This document shows positions 1 to 5,180 of a DNA stretch of 5,180 bases, in pieces. The position numbers were made by a program, and so were the translations under genes. Under the pieces are notes generated by a model that was not told the origin of the DNA, ran no database searches, and saw only the letters and a program-made list of their open reading frames with translations. The stretch is taken from contig JASHPP010000547.1 in the NCBI GenBank assembly GCA_030038035.1, forward strand, positions 1 to 5,180, given 5' to 3'. This DNA comes from Trebonia sp. (lineage in GTDB: Bacteria > Actinomycetota > Actinomycetes > Streptosporangiales > Streptosporangiaceae). Position 1 is the stretch's first letter, and every line of letters starts with the position of its first letter.

Positions 1-326
1 CGCGCGGTGCGGACGATGTAGACGGCCACCACGACGGCGATCGCCGTGAACACGATCGTGTTCCCGGTGCCGACGCTGAACGCGGCCCCCGAGTTGCGCA
101 GCAGGTTGAGCATCAGCACGTTGCCGATCAGGTGCACCTGCTGTCCGTACCGCAGGTGCACCACCACGATGGCCTTGGTGATGGCGTCCGCGGCAAGCAC
201 GAAGGCGGCGACGCCGACGAGCACGCCGATCCGCCGCCGGCGCACGCTCGCCCCGGAGGCGCCCGGGGCGTCCGGGGCGTCTGGGGCGTCCGGGGAGCTC
301 AGCGGCGCTCCTGGCGCTGCTTGCAT
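1..326 (-). CDS. lspA: Lipoprotein signal peptidase (signal peptidase II), N-terminal part
   Basis: LspA is the membrane aspartic protease that cleaves the signal peptide from prolipoproteins after lipidation. The frame reads 108 residues before running off the window. Residues 1-28 are a low-complexity Ala/Pro/Asp/Gly/Ser stretch. RRRR (29-32) precedes a first membrane segment at about 33-49. The family landmark D-A-I-T-K (47-51) follows, then LLRNSGAAFS (75-84), the conserved N-x-GAAFS block. A second hydrophobic segment spans about 91-105. The two catalytic aspartates lie further downstream and are outside the window, so activity cannot be judged. The ATG at 324-326 lies inside the end of the upstream TraR/DksA-like gene, giving a 28-base overlap that suggests translational coupling. 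Its ribosome binding site is weak, and a GTG nearer the RRRR block is an alternative start. Identification is firm; the start is less so. Confidence 0.9.
   Translation of the reverse strand, partial: MQAAPGAPLSSPDAPDAPDAPGASGASVRRRRIGVLVGVAAFVLAADAITKAIVVVHLRYGQQVHLIGNVLMLNLLRNSGAAFSVGTGNTIVFTAIAVVVAVYIVRTA
259..294 (+). repeat. Four tandem 9-bp units at the lspA 5' end
   Basis: Units GCGCCCGGG, GCGTCCGGG, GCGTCTGGG and GCGTCCGGG run without gaps. Read on the minus strand they encode the Asp-Ala-Pro repeat in the cytoplasmic N-terminus of LspA. The unit is three codons long, so copy-number change would not break the frame. Confidence 0.8.
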
Positions 327-718
327 TCCACGCACAGAGTCGCCCGCGGGAACGCCAGGAGCCGCGCCTTCCCTATCGGCCTGCCGCACGATTCGCACAC
401 TCCATATGTTCCCGCATCGATCCTGGCGAGCGCGTGCTCGGTCTGCTCGAGCAGCTCCCGCGTGTTACGTGTGATGGCCAGCTCATGCTCGCGCTCGAAC
501 AGCTTGCTGCTCGCGTCGGCCTCGTCGTCCCCTGCCTCGGCGACCGCGTCGCCCAGGCGCGCCGCGATCTGCGACTCCGCCTGGCCGATCTCCTCGCGCA
601 GGCCGGCCGCCTCGGCCTCGAGCTCGGCGCGGACCTCTTCGAGCTCGGCCTCGGTCCACGGCTCCTCACCGGGCCGCACCGGAAGGTCGGCGGCGCTCGA
701 GCGCGGCGCGGTGGTCAT
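299..718 (-). CDS. TraR/DksA-family C4 zinc-finger regulator
   Basis: This 139-residue protein is of the DksA/TraR type, small proteins that enter the RNA polymerase secondary channel and alter initiation, often with ppGpp. Residues about 21-60 are Glu/Ala-rich and helical, consistent with one arm of the coiled coil. An acidic turn (D65, D68) sits where DksA carries its DxxDxA tip, with S70 in place of the final Ala. A second helix covers about 72-102. The zinc finger uses C108-x2-C111 and C129-x2-C132, with GRPIGKARL between. The ATG at 716-718 is chosen because an AAAGGTGAGG ribosome binding site ends 6 bases before it; the in-frame GTG at 728-730 lies inside that site and is unlikely. The gene leads into lspA with a 28-base overlap. 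DksA-like function in actinomycetes is inferred from the fold; target promoters are unknown. Confidence 0.9.
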   Translation of the reverse strand: MTTAPRSSAADLPVRPGEEPWTEAELEEVRAELEAEAAGLREEIGQAESQIAARLGDAVAEAGDDEADASSKLFEREHELAITRNTRELLEQTEHALARIDAGTYGVCESCGRPIGKARLLAFPRATLCVECKQRQERR

Positions 719-763
719 GTCGGGCCTCACCTTTTGCGGATCGTCGAATCAGACAGTCAACGG

Positions 764-793
764 AGGATACGACCCGGCGGCCCGGCCTGCAAA
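764..793 (-). promoter_or_regulatory. Possible promoter for the traR-lspA transcript
   Basis: On the minus strand TTTGCA (793-788) and TATCCT (769-764) are separated by 18 bases, an acceptable housekeeping-sigma layout for an actinomycete. A start near 757 would give a leader of about 40 bases before the ATG at 718. A TTGACT at 760-755 is a better -35 word but has no convincing -10 at the right distance. The assignment rests on motif matching only. Confidence 0.3.
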
Positions 794-794
794 C

Positions 795-846
795 GCCGAC
801 TGGTTTGCACAACAGGAAGCCCCGGCTGGTTTGTGCCGGCAGGAGG
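795..846 (+). repeat. Tandem pair of ~26-bp repeats in the divergent region
   Basis: Two adjacent units (795-820 and 821-846) share the core CTGGTTTG followed by a purine-rich CAGGAAG/CAGGAGG end. The same core reappears as a tandem pair at 1215-1268 inside the 5' end of ileS (CGGTCTGTGCC and TGGTCTGCGCC). Partial matches flank the pair at about 776-794 and 852-865. The units lie between the tentative traR and ileS promoters. The copies are diverged, so this looks like an old dispersed repeat and not a fresh duplication. No function is evident. Confidence 0.6.
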
Positions 847-874
847 AGCACGGCCGGCTGCTGCGGTAAACCCG

Positions 875-905
875 TTCGGCTCGGGTGGGCACGTTCGGCT
901 ATCCT
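875..905 (+). promoter_or_regulatory. Possible ileS promoter upstream of the T-box leader
   Basis: TATCCT (900-905) is a reasonable -10 element and is identical to the -10 proposed on the opposite strand for traR. TTCGGC (875-880) is a poor -35 match at a 19-base spacing. Transcription starting around 911-914 would give a leader of about 275 bases that contains the entire T-box, as expected for this class. The placement is constrained mainly by the leader; the motif itself is weak. Confidence 0.3.
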
Positions 906-956
906 GGTGCCGCGACGATGGGGACAGCTGCCGCGGAATGCTGCGAGGAGCGACCC

Positions 957-1178
957 GGGGATGGTGCGAGCCCGGGTGCGTGCGCCGCGGACCAGATCAC
1001 CCCTGAGCGGCCGGAAGAAAGGCTGCGGCTGGTTACGCCGCTGCTCAGTAGAACTGGCAAGGCACATTCGAGTGGGCCGAACGGACCGTGGCGACTGTCG
1101 GCCAAGGAGGGTGGTACCGCGGGGTTGCGCGCGAGCGTGCCTCGTCCCTCCGGCGAAGCTAACGCGGACGCTGGAGGG
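957..1178 (+). promoter_or_regulatory. Translational T-box riboswitch (tRNA-Ile sensing) of ileS
   Basis: A T-box RNA binds a specific tRNA and reports whether it is charged. The canonical T-box word AGGGTGGTACCGCG is at 1108-1121; its TGGT (1112-1115) can pair with the ACCA 3' end of uncharged tRNA-Ile. A short stem I fits 957-1003: GGGG (957-960) with CCCC (1000-1003), and GGTGCG (964-969) with TGCGCC (981-986). This leaves ATC (996-998), an Ile codon matching a GAU anticodon, in the 3' side of the internal loop, followed by a purine. Stem II fits 1011-1057, CCGG with CTGG, enclosing AAGAA and AGTAGAA, which resemble an S-turn. A further hairpin pairs GGCCGA (1075-1080) with TCGGCC (1098-1103). 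GGAGGG (1106-1111) can pair with CCCTCC (1146-1151), freeing the ileS ribosome binding site. Alternatively CCCTCCGGCG (1146-1155) pairs with CGCTGGAGGG (1169-1178) and hides it. There is no terminator T-tract, so control should be of translation. Ultrashort stem I is known for actinobacterial ileS leaders. Foldings were drawn by hand. Confidence 0.93.
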
Positions 1179-1190
1179 CGACCCGAGATG
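1173..1190 (+). promoter_or_regulatory. ileS ribosome binding site and start codon, sequestered by the T-box
   Basis: GGAGGG (1173-1178) is a strong Shine-Dalgarno sequence 9 bases before ATG (1188-1190). It forms the 3' strand of the sequestering hairpin of the T-box leader. This coupling fixes the ileS start at 1188 in preference to the in-frame ATG at 1314, whose upstream sequence (GGGCGGGG, 3 bases away) is badly spaced and outside the switch. The reading frame is open far upstream of 1188, but that is explained by base composition and overlaps the leader RNA. Confidence 0.85.
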
Positions 1191-4100
1191 TCGGATGTGG
1201 GTGGGGGGCACGAGGCCGGCCGGTCTGTGCCAACGGGAAAGGCCGGCTGGTCTGCGCCGACGGCGAAAGGAGCCGCGGCAGCGCACGCCGTCGAGCGGAA
1301 GCCGGGCGGGGCGATGCCGGCACTGGCCCAGGCGGATTTCCCCGCGATCGAGCACGAGATGCTGGCCCGGTGGAACCGGGCGCGGACGTTTGAGGCATCG
1401 CTGAAGCAGACAGAAGGCGGCCCGCGGTGGACCTTCTACGAGGGCCCGCCGACCGCGAACGGGATGCCGGGCGTGCACCACATCGAGGCGCGCGTCTTCA
1501 AGGACCTGTTCCCCCGCTTCAAGACCATGCAGGGGTTCCACGTCAAGCGCAAGGCCGGGTGGGACTGCCACGGGCTGCCGGTTGAGGTCGCCGTGGAGAA
1601 GGAACTCGGCCTGTCCGGCAAGAAGGACATCGAGGCCTACGGCGTCGCCGAGTTCAACGAGCGGTGCCGGGAGTCCGTGCTGCGGCACGTGGACGCCTTC
1701 TCCGCGCTCACCGAGCGGATGGGCTACTGGATCGACCTGTCCGACGCCTACCGGACCATGGACCCCGACTACGTGGAGTCCGCGTGGTGGGCGCTGAAGA
1801 CTATCTTCGACAAGGGCCTGCTTGTCCGCGACTTCCGGATCAGCCCGTACTGCCCGCGGTGCGGCACCCCGCTGTCCGACCACGAGATGGGGCAGGCGGA
1901 CGTGTACCAGGAGGTCACCGACCCCTCGGTGACGGTCCGGTTCCCGCTGACCGAGGTCCCGGCCGGCGCCAGCAGGCACCTGGCCGGAGCCGACCTGCTT
2001 GTCTGGACGACGACGCCGTGGACGCTGGTGTCCAACACCGCGGTCGCCGTCCACCCTGAGGTCGAGTACGTGGTCGCGCGGAGGTCCGGGGGGTTCCGGG
2101 GGGACGTTCCCCCCGGAAAGACAGCCGGGGACAAGGTCGTGGTGGCCGAGGCACTGTACGCGCGGGTGCTCGGCGAAGGCTGGCACATCCTGGCCACGGT
2201 GCGCGGAGCTGAGCTGCTCGGGGCGAGGTACCGGCGGCCGTTCGCGCTGGTGGACATTCCAGACGCCCACGTCGTCGTGGCCGGCGACTTCGTCACCACG
2301 GACGACGGCACCGGGCTGGTCCACCTGGCCCCCGCCTTCGGCGCCGACGACATGGAGACGAGCCGCGCCTACGGGCTGCCCGTGGTGAACCCGGTCCGCC
2401 CCGACGGGCGGTTCGAGGACGGGCTGCCGCTGGTCGGCGGCATGTTCTTCAAGGACGCGGACAGGCCGCTGACCGCGGACCTGGCCGCGCGCGGGCTGCT
2501 GTTCCGCTCCGAGATGCACGCGCACAGCTACCCGCACTGCTGGCGGTGCAGGACCGTGCTGCTGTACTACGCGCTGCCGTCCTGGTACATCAGGACCACC
2601 GCGATCAAGGATGAGCTGCTCGCGGAGAACGAGAGGACGAACTGGCAGCCGGTCACGATCAAGAACGGCAGGTACGGCGAGTGGCTGCGCAACAACGTCG
2701 ACTGGGCGCTGTCGCGAACCAGGTACTGGGGCACGCCGCTGCCGCTGTGGGAGTGCCCGTCCGGCCACCTGACGTGCGTCGGCTCGATCGCCGAGCTTGG
2801 CGGGCTGGCGGGACAGGACCTGTCCGGGCTTGACCCGCACCGGCCGTACGTGGACACGGTCACGTTCCCGTGTCCGTCGTGCGGGCTTTCCGCGTCGCGG
2901 GTGCCCGAGGTGATCGACGCCTGGTTCGACTCGGGATCGATGCCGTTCGCGCAGCACGGCGCGCCGCTGCGCAACCTGGCCGAATTCGAGCAGGCGTACC
3001 CGGCCCAGTTCATCTGCGAGGCGATCGACCAGACGCGCGGCTGGTTCTACTCGCTGATGGCGGTCGGGACGCTGGTATTCGGCCGATCGTCCTACGAGAA
3101 CGTGGTGTGCCTCGGGCACGTCGTGGACGAGCAGAGCCGCAAGATGTCCAAGCACCTCGGCAACGTGATGGAGCCGATGGGGCTGCTGAACTCCCGCGGC
3201 GCGGACGCGGTGCGCTGGTTCTTCGCGGCGTCCGGGTCCCCGTGGGGACAGCGCAGGATCGGGCCCTCTGTGCTCGACGAGATCGTGCGGAAGGTGCTGC
3301 TCACCTACTGGAACACGGTGTCGTTCCTGGTGCTGTACGCGAACGCGTCATCGCCTGGCGGGGCCGCGTGGGTACCGGAGGACGCCGCGTCGGCGCCGCC
3401 GCCCGGCGAGCGGCCGCTGCTTGACCGCTGGCTGCTGTCGGAGCTCCACGGGTGCGTGCGCGACGTGACCGCCTTGCTCGAGGCGTTCGACACCGCGGCG
3501 GCGGGGCGGCGGCTAGCCGCGCTGATCGACGACCTGTCGAACTGGTACGTGCGGCGGTCGCGGCGGCGGTTCTGGGACGGGCCAGGGTCGTCGGACGGCG
3601 CGGCCGCGTTCGCGACGCTGCACGAGGCGCTTGTCGTCCTCACCAAGCTGATGGCGCCGATCACGCCGTTCCTCGCCGACTACGTATGGGGCGTCCTGCG
3701 GCCCGGCGACGCGCCTGAGTCGGTGCACCTGTCGGCGTGGCCGTCGCACGATGCCTCGCTGGTCGACGAGTCGCTGTCCGAGCAGATGGCGCTGGCCCGG
3801 CGGCTGGTCGAGCTGGGCCGGTCGGCACGGTCGGCCGCCGCGGTGCGGACCAGGCAGCCGCTGTCGCGGGCGCTGGTCGGCGCGGCGGGGTTCGCCGCGC
3901 TGCCCTCGGCGCTGCGCGCGCTGGTGGCCGAGGAGCTCAACGTGCACGAGCTTGAGCCGCTGGACGCCGCGGGCGGGGAGCTGGTCAGCTATGCGGTCAA
4001 GCCGCAGTTCCGGTCGCTTGGCCGCCGCTTCGGCGCCGCGACCCAGGCGGTCGCCGCCGCGATCGTCGCCGTGGACCCCGCCGCGCTCGCGCATGCGGTC

Positions 4101-4535
4101 GCGGCCGGGTCGGCGTCCGTCGAGGTGCCTTCGCTCGGCACCGTGCCGGTCACGGACGAGGACGTGGTGGTGACGCAGACGCCGCTTGAAGGCTGGGGCG
4201 TCGCCACCGCCGGCGGCGAGACCGTGGCGCTCGACCTGGCCGTGTCGCCGGCGCTGCGCGCCGAGGGCTGGGCCCGCGAGGTGGTCCGGCTCATCCAGGA
4301 GGCGCGGAAGACCGACCGCCTCGACGTGACCGACCGGATCGAGCTGCGCTGGTCCTCCTCCGATCAGGAGGTGGCAGCCGCGCTCGCCCGGCACGCGGAG
4401 ATGATCGCCGGCGAGGTGCTGGCGATCTCATTCGGGCCCGGCGAGGGGCCTGGTGCGGACGGTGGCGGCTGGCATGAGCACAGCGACGACGAGATCGGCC
4501 TGCGGTTCTGGCTCGCGGTGGCTCCGGCCACCTAG
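1188..4535 (+). CDS. ileS: Isoleucyl-tRNA synthetase, eukaryote-like actinobacterial type
   Basis: This cytoplasmic class I synthetase charges tRNA-Ile with isoleucine and edits mischarged valine. From ATG 1188 it is 1115 residues, longer than the roughly 1040-1050 I recall for Streptomyces and Mycobacterium. Residues 1-43 are a low-complexity extension containing two 9-residue repeats (10-27). Conserved sequence starts near 48. The HIGH-equivalent is PGVHH (94-98), after GPPTANGM. A Cys pair lies at C222/C225. The editing domain follows: WTTTPW (273-278), then GTGLVHLAPAFGADD (374-388) with the conserved Asp. Further Cys pairs are C451/C454, C523/C530 and C562/C565. DAWFDSGS is at 577-584, KMSKH at 652-656, and the anticodon-binding domain with NWYVRRSRRRFW is around 783-796. 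There is no E. coli-type C-terminal zinc finger, which fits the eukaryote-like clade linked to mupirocin tolerance in some bacteria. Residues about 298-314 look inserted. The gene appears intact and monocistronic, with translation controlled by the T-box. Confidence 0.97.
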   Translation: MSDVGGGHEAGRSVPTGKAGWSAPTAKGAAAAHAVERKPGGAMPALAQADFPAIEHEMLARWNRARTFEASLKQTEGGPRWTFYEGPPTANGMPGVHHIEARVFKDLFPRFKTMQGFHVKRKAGWDCHGLPVEVAVEKELGLSGKKDIEAYGVAEFNERCRESVLRHVDAFSALTERMGYWIDLSDAYRTMDPDYVESAWWALKTIFDKGLLVRDFRISPYCPRCGTPLSDHEMGQADVYQEVTDPSVTVRFPLTEVPAGASRHLAGADLLVWTTTPWTLVSNTAVAVHPEVEYVVARRSGGFRGDVPPGKTAGDKVVVAEALYARVLGEGWHILATVRGAELLGARYRRPFALVDIPDAHVVVAGDFVTTDDGTGLVHLAPAFGADDMETSRAYGLPVVNPVRPDGRFEDGLPLVGGMFFKDADRPLTADLAARGLLFRSEMHAHSYPHCWRCRTVLLYYALPSWYIRTTAIKDELLAENERTNWQPVTIKNGRYGEWLRNNVDWALSRTRYWGTPLPLWECPSGHLTCVGSIAELGGLAGQDLSGLDPHRPYVDTVTFPCPSCGLSASRVPEVIDAWFDSGSMPFAQHGAPLRNLAEFEQAYPAQFICEAIDQTRGWFYSLMAVGTLVFGRSSYENVVCLGHVVDEQSRKMSKHLGNVMEPMGLLNSRGADAVRWFFAASGSPWGQRRIGPSVLDEIVRKVLLTYWNTVSFLVLYANASSPGGAAWVPEDAASAPPPGERPLLDRWLLSELHGCVRDVTALLEAFDTAAAGRRLAALIDDLSNWYVRRSRRRFWDGPGSSDGAAAFATLHEALVVLTKLMAPITPFLADYVWGVLRPGDAPESVHLSAWPSHDASLVDESLSEQMALARRLVELGRSARSAAAVRTRQPLSRALVGAAGFAALPSALRALVAEELNVHELEPLDAAGGELVSYAVKPQFRSLGRRFGAATQAVAAAIVAVDPAALAHAVAAGSASVEVPSLGTVPVTDEDVVVTQTPLEGWGVATAGGETVALDLAVSPALRAEGWAREVVRLIQEARKTDRLDVTDRIELRWSSSDQEVAAALARHAEMIAGEVLAISFGPGEGPGADGGGWHEHSDDEIGLRFWLAVAPAT
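1215..1268 (+). repeat. Two tandem 27-bp repeats coding the IleS N-terminal extension
   Basis: The units 1215-1241 and 1242-1268 match at 21 of 27 positions and encode AGRSVPTGK and AGWSAPTAK. The length is a multiple of three, so the frame is kept. The core (CYGGTYTGYGCC) is shared with the non-coding pair at 795-846. The repeat lies just after the T-box-controlled start and before the conserved part of the synthetase. This suggests the extension arose by repeat insertion. A third, very degraded unit may follow at about 1271-1300. Confidence 0.75.
2085..2119 (+). repeat. G/C-rich palindrome within ileS
   Basis: TTCCGGGGGGA (2094-2104) and TCCCCCCGGAA (2108-2118) form a perfect 11-bp inverted repeat with a 3-base spacer. 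A direct copy of TCCGGGGGG lies just before it (2085-2093, then 2095-2103). The element encodes residues about 300-311, in a segment (298-314) that is longer than the short loop I recall between VVA and KLVVAE in related IleS proteins. The mRNA should form a very stable hairpin here. An 11-base partial match (CCCCCCGGAAA) occurs after the gene at 4695-4705. Confidence 0.7.
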
Positions 4536-4601
4536 TGAGCCGGCCGTGAGTTCTGCGGTCACCACGTGAGCCGTCTTCGGTCACAGAAGGTGCCAGCCGT
4601 G

Positions 4602-4655
4602 GCCGCTGGCCCCTTTGCGGCGCAGGGCAGGTCACGGGTCAACCCCGCCAGCGGC
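4602..4655 (+). terminator. Candidate ileS terminator or structured RNA
   Basis: GCCGCTGGC (4602-4610) and GCCAGCGGC (4647-4655) are a perfect 9-bp inverted repeat, 66 bases after the ileS stop codon. The 36-base interior can form two small arms: CCCT with AGGG (4611-4627) and GGG-TCAA-CCC (4636-4645). The result would be a three-way junction instead of a simple hairpin. There is no T-tract, which is common for actinomycete terminators, so the role is uncertain. Confidence 0.35.
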
Positions 4656-4718
4656 GGGCACATAGCCGACATTTCCCCGTCCAGCCGTGAACCACCCCCC
4701 GGAAACCGCCCATGGACT

Positions 4719-4770
4719 ATGATCACGGGTCAAACGGGACCGCCCGCGGTCACCTCCGGCCCATGATCAT
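4719..4770. repeat. Imperfect inverted repeat with nested hairpin
   Basis: ATGATCACGGG (4719-4729) and CCCATGATCAT (4760-4770) pair at 10 of 11 positions. Between them GACCG (4738-4742) pairs with CGGTC (4747-4751) around a tetraloop. The arms carry the symmetric word TGATCA. It could be an operator, a termination structure or a recombination site; nothing in the sequence decides between these. Confidence 0.5.
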
Positions 4771-4895
4771 CAAGCGCATCCCCCGGGCGGGCACGCCAGC
4801 GGCACGGGCGGCAGGGGACGGCGGGGGTCACGGCCGGGCACAGATCCGGCTCATCCGCGGGTACCCGCGCCGGGCAGCCGCGACCGCCGCGCGCA

Positions 4896-4948
4896 GATGC
4901 CTGAGTCAAGCGTCATGCCTCATCCCCGGGGCAGTTAATTCAGGCATC
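4896..4948. repeat. Perfect 9-bp inverted repeat flanked by GCGCGC
   Basis: GATGCCTGA (4896-4904) is the exact reverse complement of TCAGGCATC (4940-4948). Two more weak pairs extend it inward. GCGCGC words at about 4889-4894 and 4955-4960 could add an outer helix. The right arm adjoins AGTTAATTCA, the most A/T-rich patch of the downstream region. The function is unknown. Confidence 0.45.
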
Positions 4949-4977
4949 CCGCCGGGCGCGCGACGCAGGGGGGCGCA

Positions 4978-5021
4978 GGGTGCACGCGGGGCGCGGCGGC
5001 GGGGGACACCGCGCCGCACCC
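4978..5021. terminator. Strong GC-rich stem-loop, possible terminator
   Basis: GGGTGC (4978-4983) pairs with GCACCC (5016-5021), and GGCGCGG (4990-4996) pairs with CCGCGCC (5009-5015), with a 6-base bulge on the left side and a 12-base loop. Thirteen G/C-rich pairs would be very stable on either strand. There is no T-tract. It could end a transcript from either side, but it lies more than 400 bases past ileS. Confidence 0.3.
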
Positions 5022-5180
5022 GGGGCAGCCGGGACAGCGCGGGGCCGGGGCAGGCGACTGCACGCTGACCCCGCAACCGGGGACCGGCTCACTAGCGCCC
5101 GAAGCCCGCCGCTGGCACACTGACGGTCGAAGCGTCCCATAGGCGGGCACGACGTCCGTGACGGCTGCAGCGGGAGGCCC

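Larger units (their letters stand above)
4536..5180. other. 645-base stretch without a supported gene
   Basis: No open frame here has a good ribosome binding site combined with recognisable protein features or the strong third-position G/C bias of ileS. The longest candidate, an ATG frame at 4712-5068, gives 118 residues of Arg/Gly/Ala-rich sequence with mixed third positions. I see no tRNA or rRNA. The region does hold several inverted repeats (4602-4655, 4719-4770, 4896-4948, 4978-5021) and five GGTCAC words between 4557 and 4831. It may contain the ileS terminator and the upstream region of a gene beyond 5180. Confidence 0.6.

Noticed and set aside
46..1006. Plus-strand frames across lspA and traR (46-474, 132-869, 434-1006)
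   Set aside because: They are antisense to two genes with clear family motifs and have no features of their own.
885..1187. Upstream in-frame extension of ileS to 885
   Set aside because: This stretch is the T-box leader RNA. The ribosome binding site at 1173-1178 and the switch structure place the start at 1188.
666..3155. 829-codon open frame on the minus strand opposite ileS
   Set aside because: It lies antisense to a clear synthetase and its T-box, is rich in Arg/Pro/Val/Gly/His, and has no recognisable domain. It is the usual mirror frame of a very high-GC gene.
4632..4660. Possible tRNA T-arm around GGGTCAACCC
   Set aside because: No acceptor stem, anticodon arm or GTTCRA loop could be arranged around it.
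4712..5068. 118-codon frame MDYDHG... downstream of ileS
   Set aside because: The ribosome binding site is weak, third-position bias is lower than in ileS, the composition is low-complexity Arg/Gly/Ala, and it runs across three inverted repeats.
4935..5150. Small Pro/Cys-rich minus-strand frames near the right end
   Set aside because: Two overlapping frames of similar length with no start signals; they cross the strong stem-loop at 4978-5021 and look like chance frames.

Overview
The window is chromosomal DNA from a high-GC actinomycete. The signs are extreme G/C bias at third codon positions, an actinobacterial eukaryote-like isoleucyl-tRNA synthetase, an ileS-type translational T-box, and the traR/dksA-like and lspA genes that usually sit beside ileS in Streptomyces-like genomes. 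I cannot name the genus from the sequence.

Layout. The left end (1-718) carries two minus-strand genes: a TraR/DksA-family zinc-finger regulator (299-718) and the start of lspA, lipoprotein signal peptidase (1-326, cut by the window edge). The two overlap by 28 bases and are probably one transcript. A divergent regulatory region (719-1187) follows. It holds tentative promoters for both directions, a pair of ~26-bp repeats (795-846) and a T-box leader (about 957-1178). The leader has an ATC (Ile) specifier, a stem II, a TGGT acceptor-binding bulge, and a switch between two identical GGAGGG strands, the second of which is the ileS ribosome binding site. ileS itself fills 1188-4535. The last 645 bases (4536-5180) contain no gene I can support. 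They hold several inverted repeats and a cluster of GGTCAC words.

How the genes relate. Uncharged tRNA-Ile should bind the leader and expose the ileS ribosome binding site, so synthetase output follows isoleucine supply. The TraR/DksA protein probably tunes RNA polymerase. LspA matures lipoproteins at the membrane. The three genes share a neighbourhood rather than a pathway.

Most notable points: (1) a well-resolved ultrashort-stem-I T-box with two competing pairings; (2) a ~27-bp repeat family present in the divergent region and again, in frame, inside an N-terminal extension of IleS; (3) a G/C-rich perfect palindrome that appears to have inserted in frame in the IleS editing-domain region; (4) ileS lying divergent to traR-lspA instead of co-directional. 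I see no wholly new multi-gene system here.
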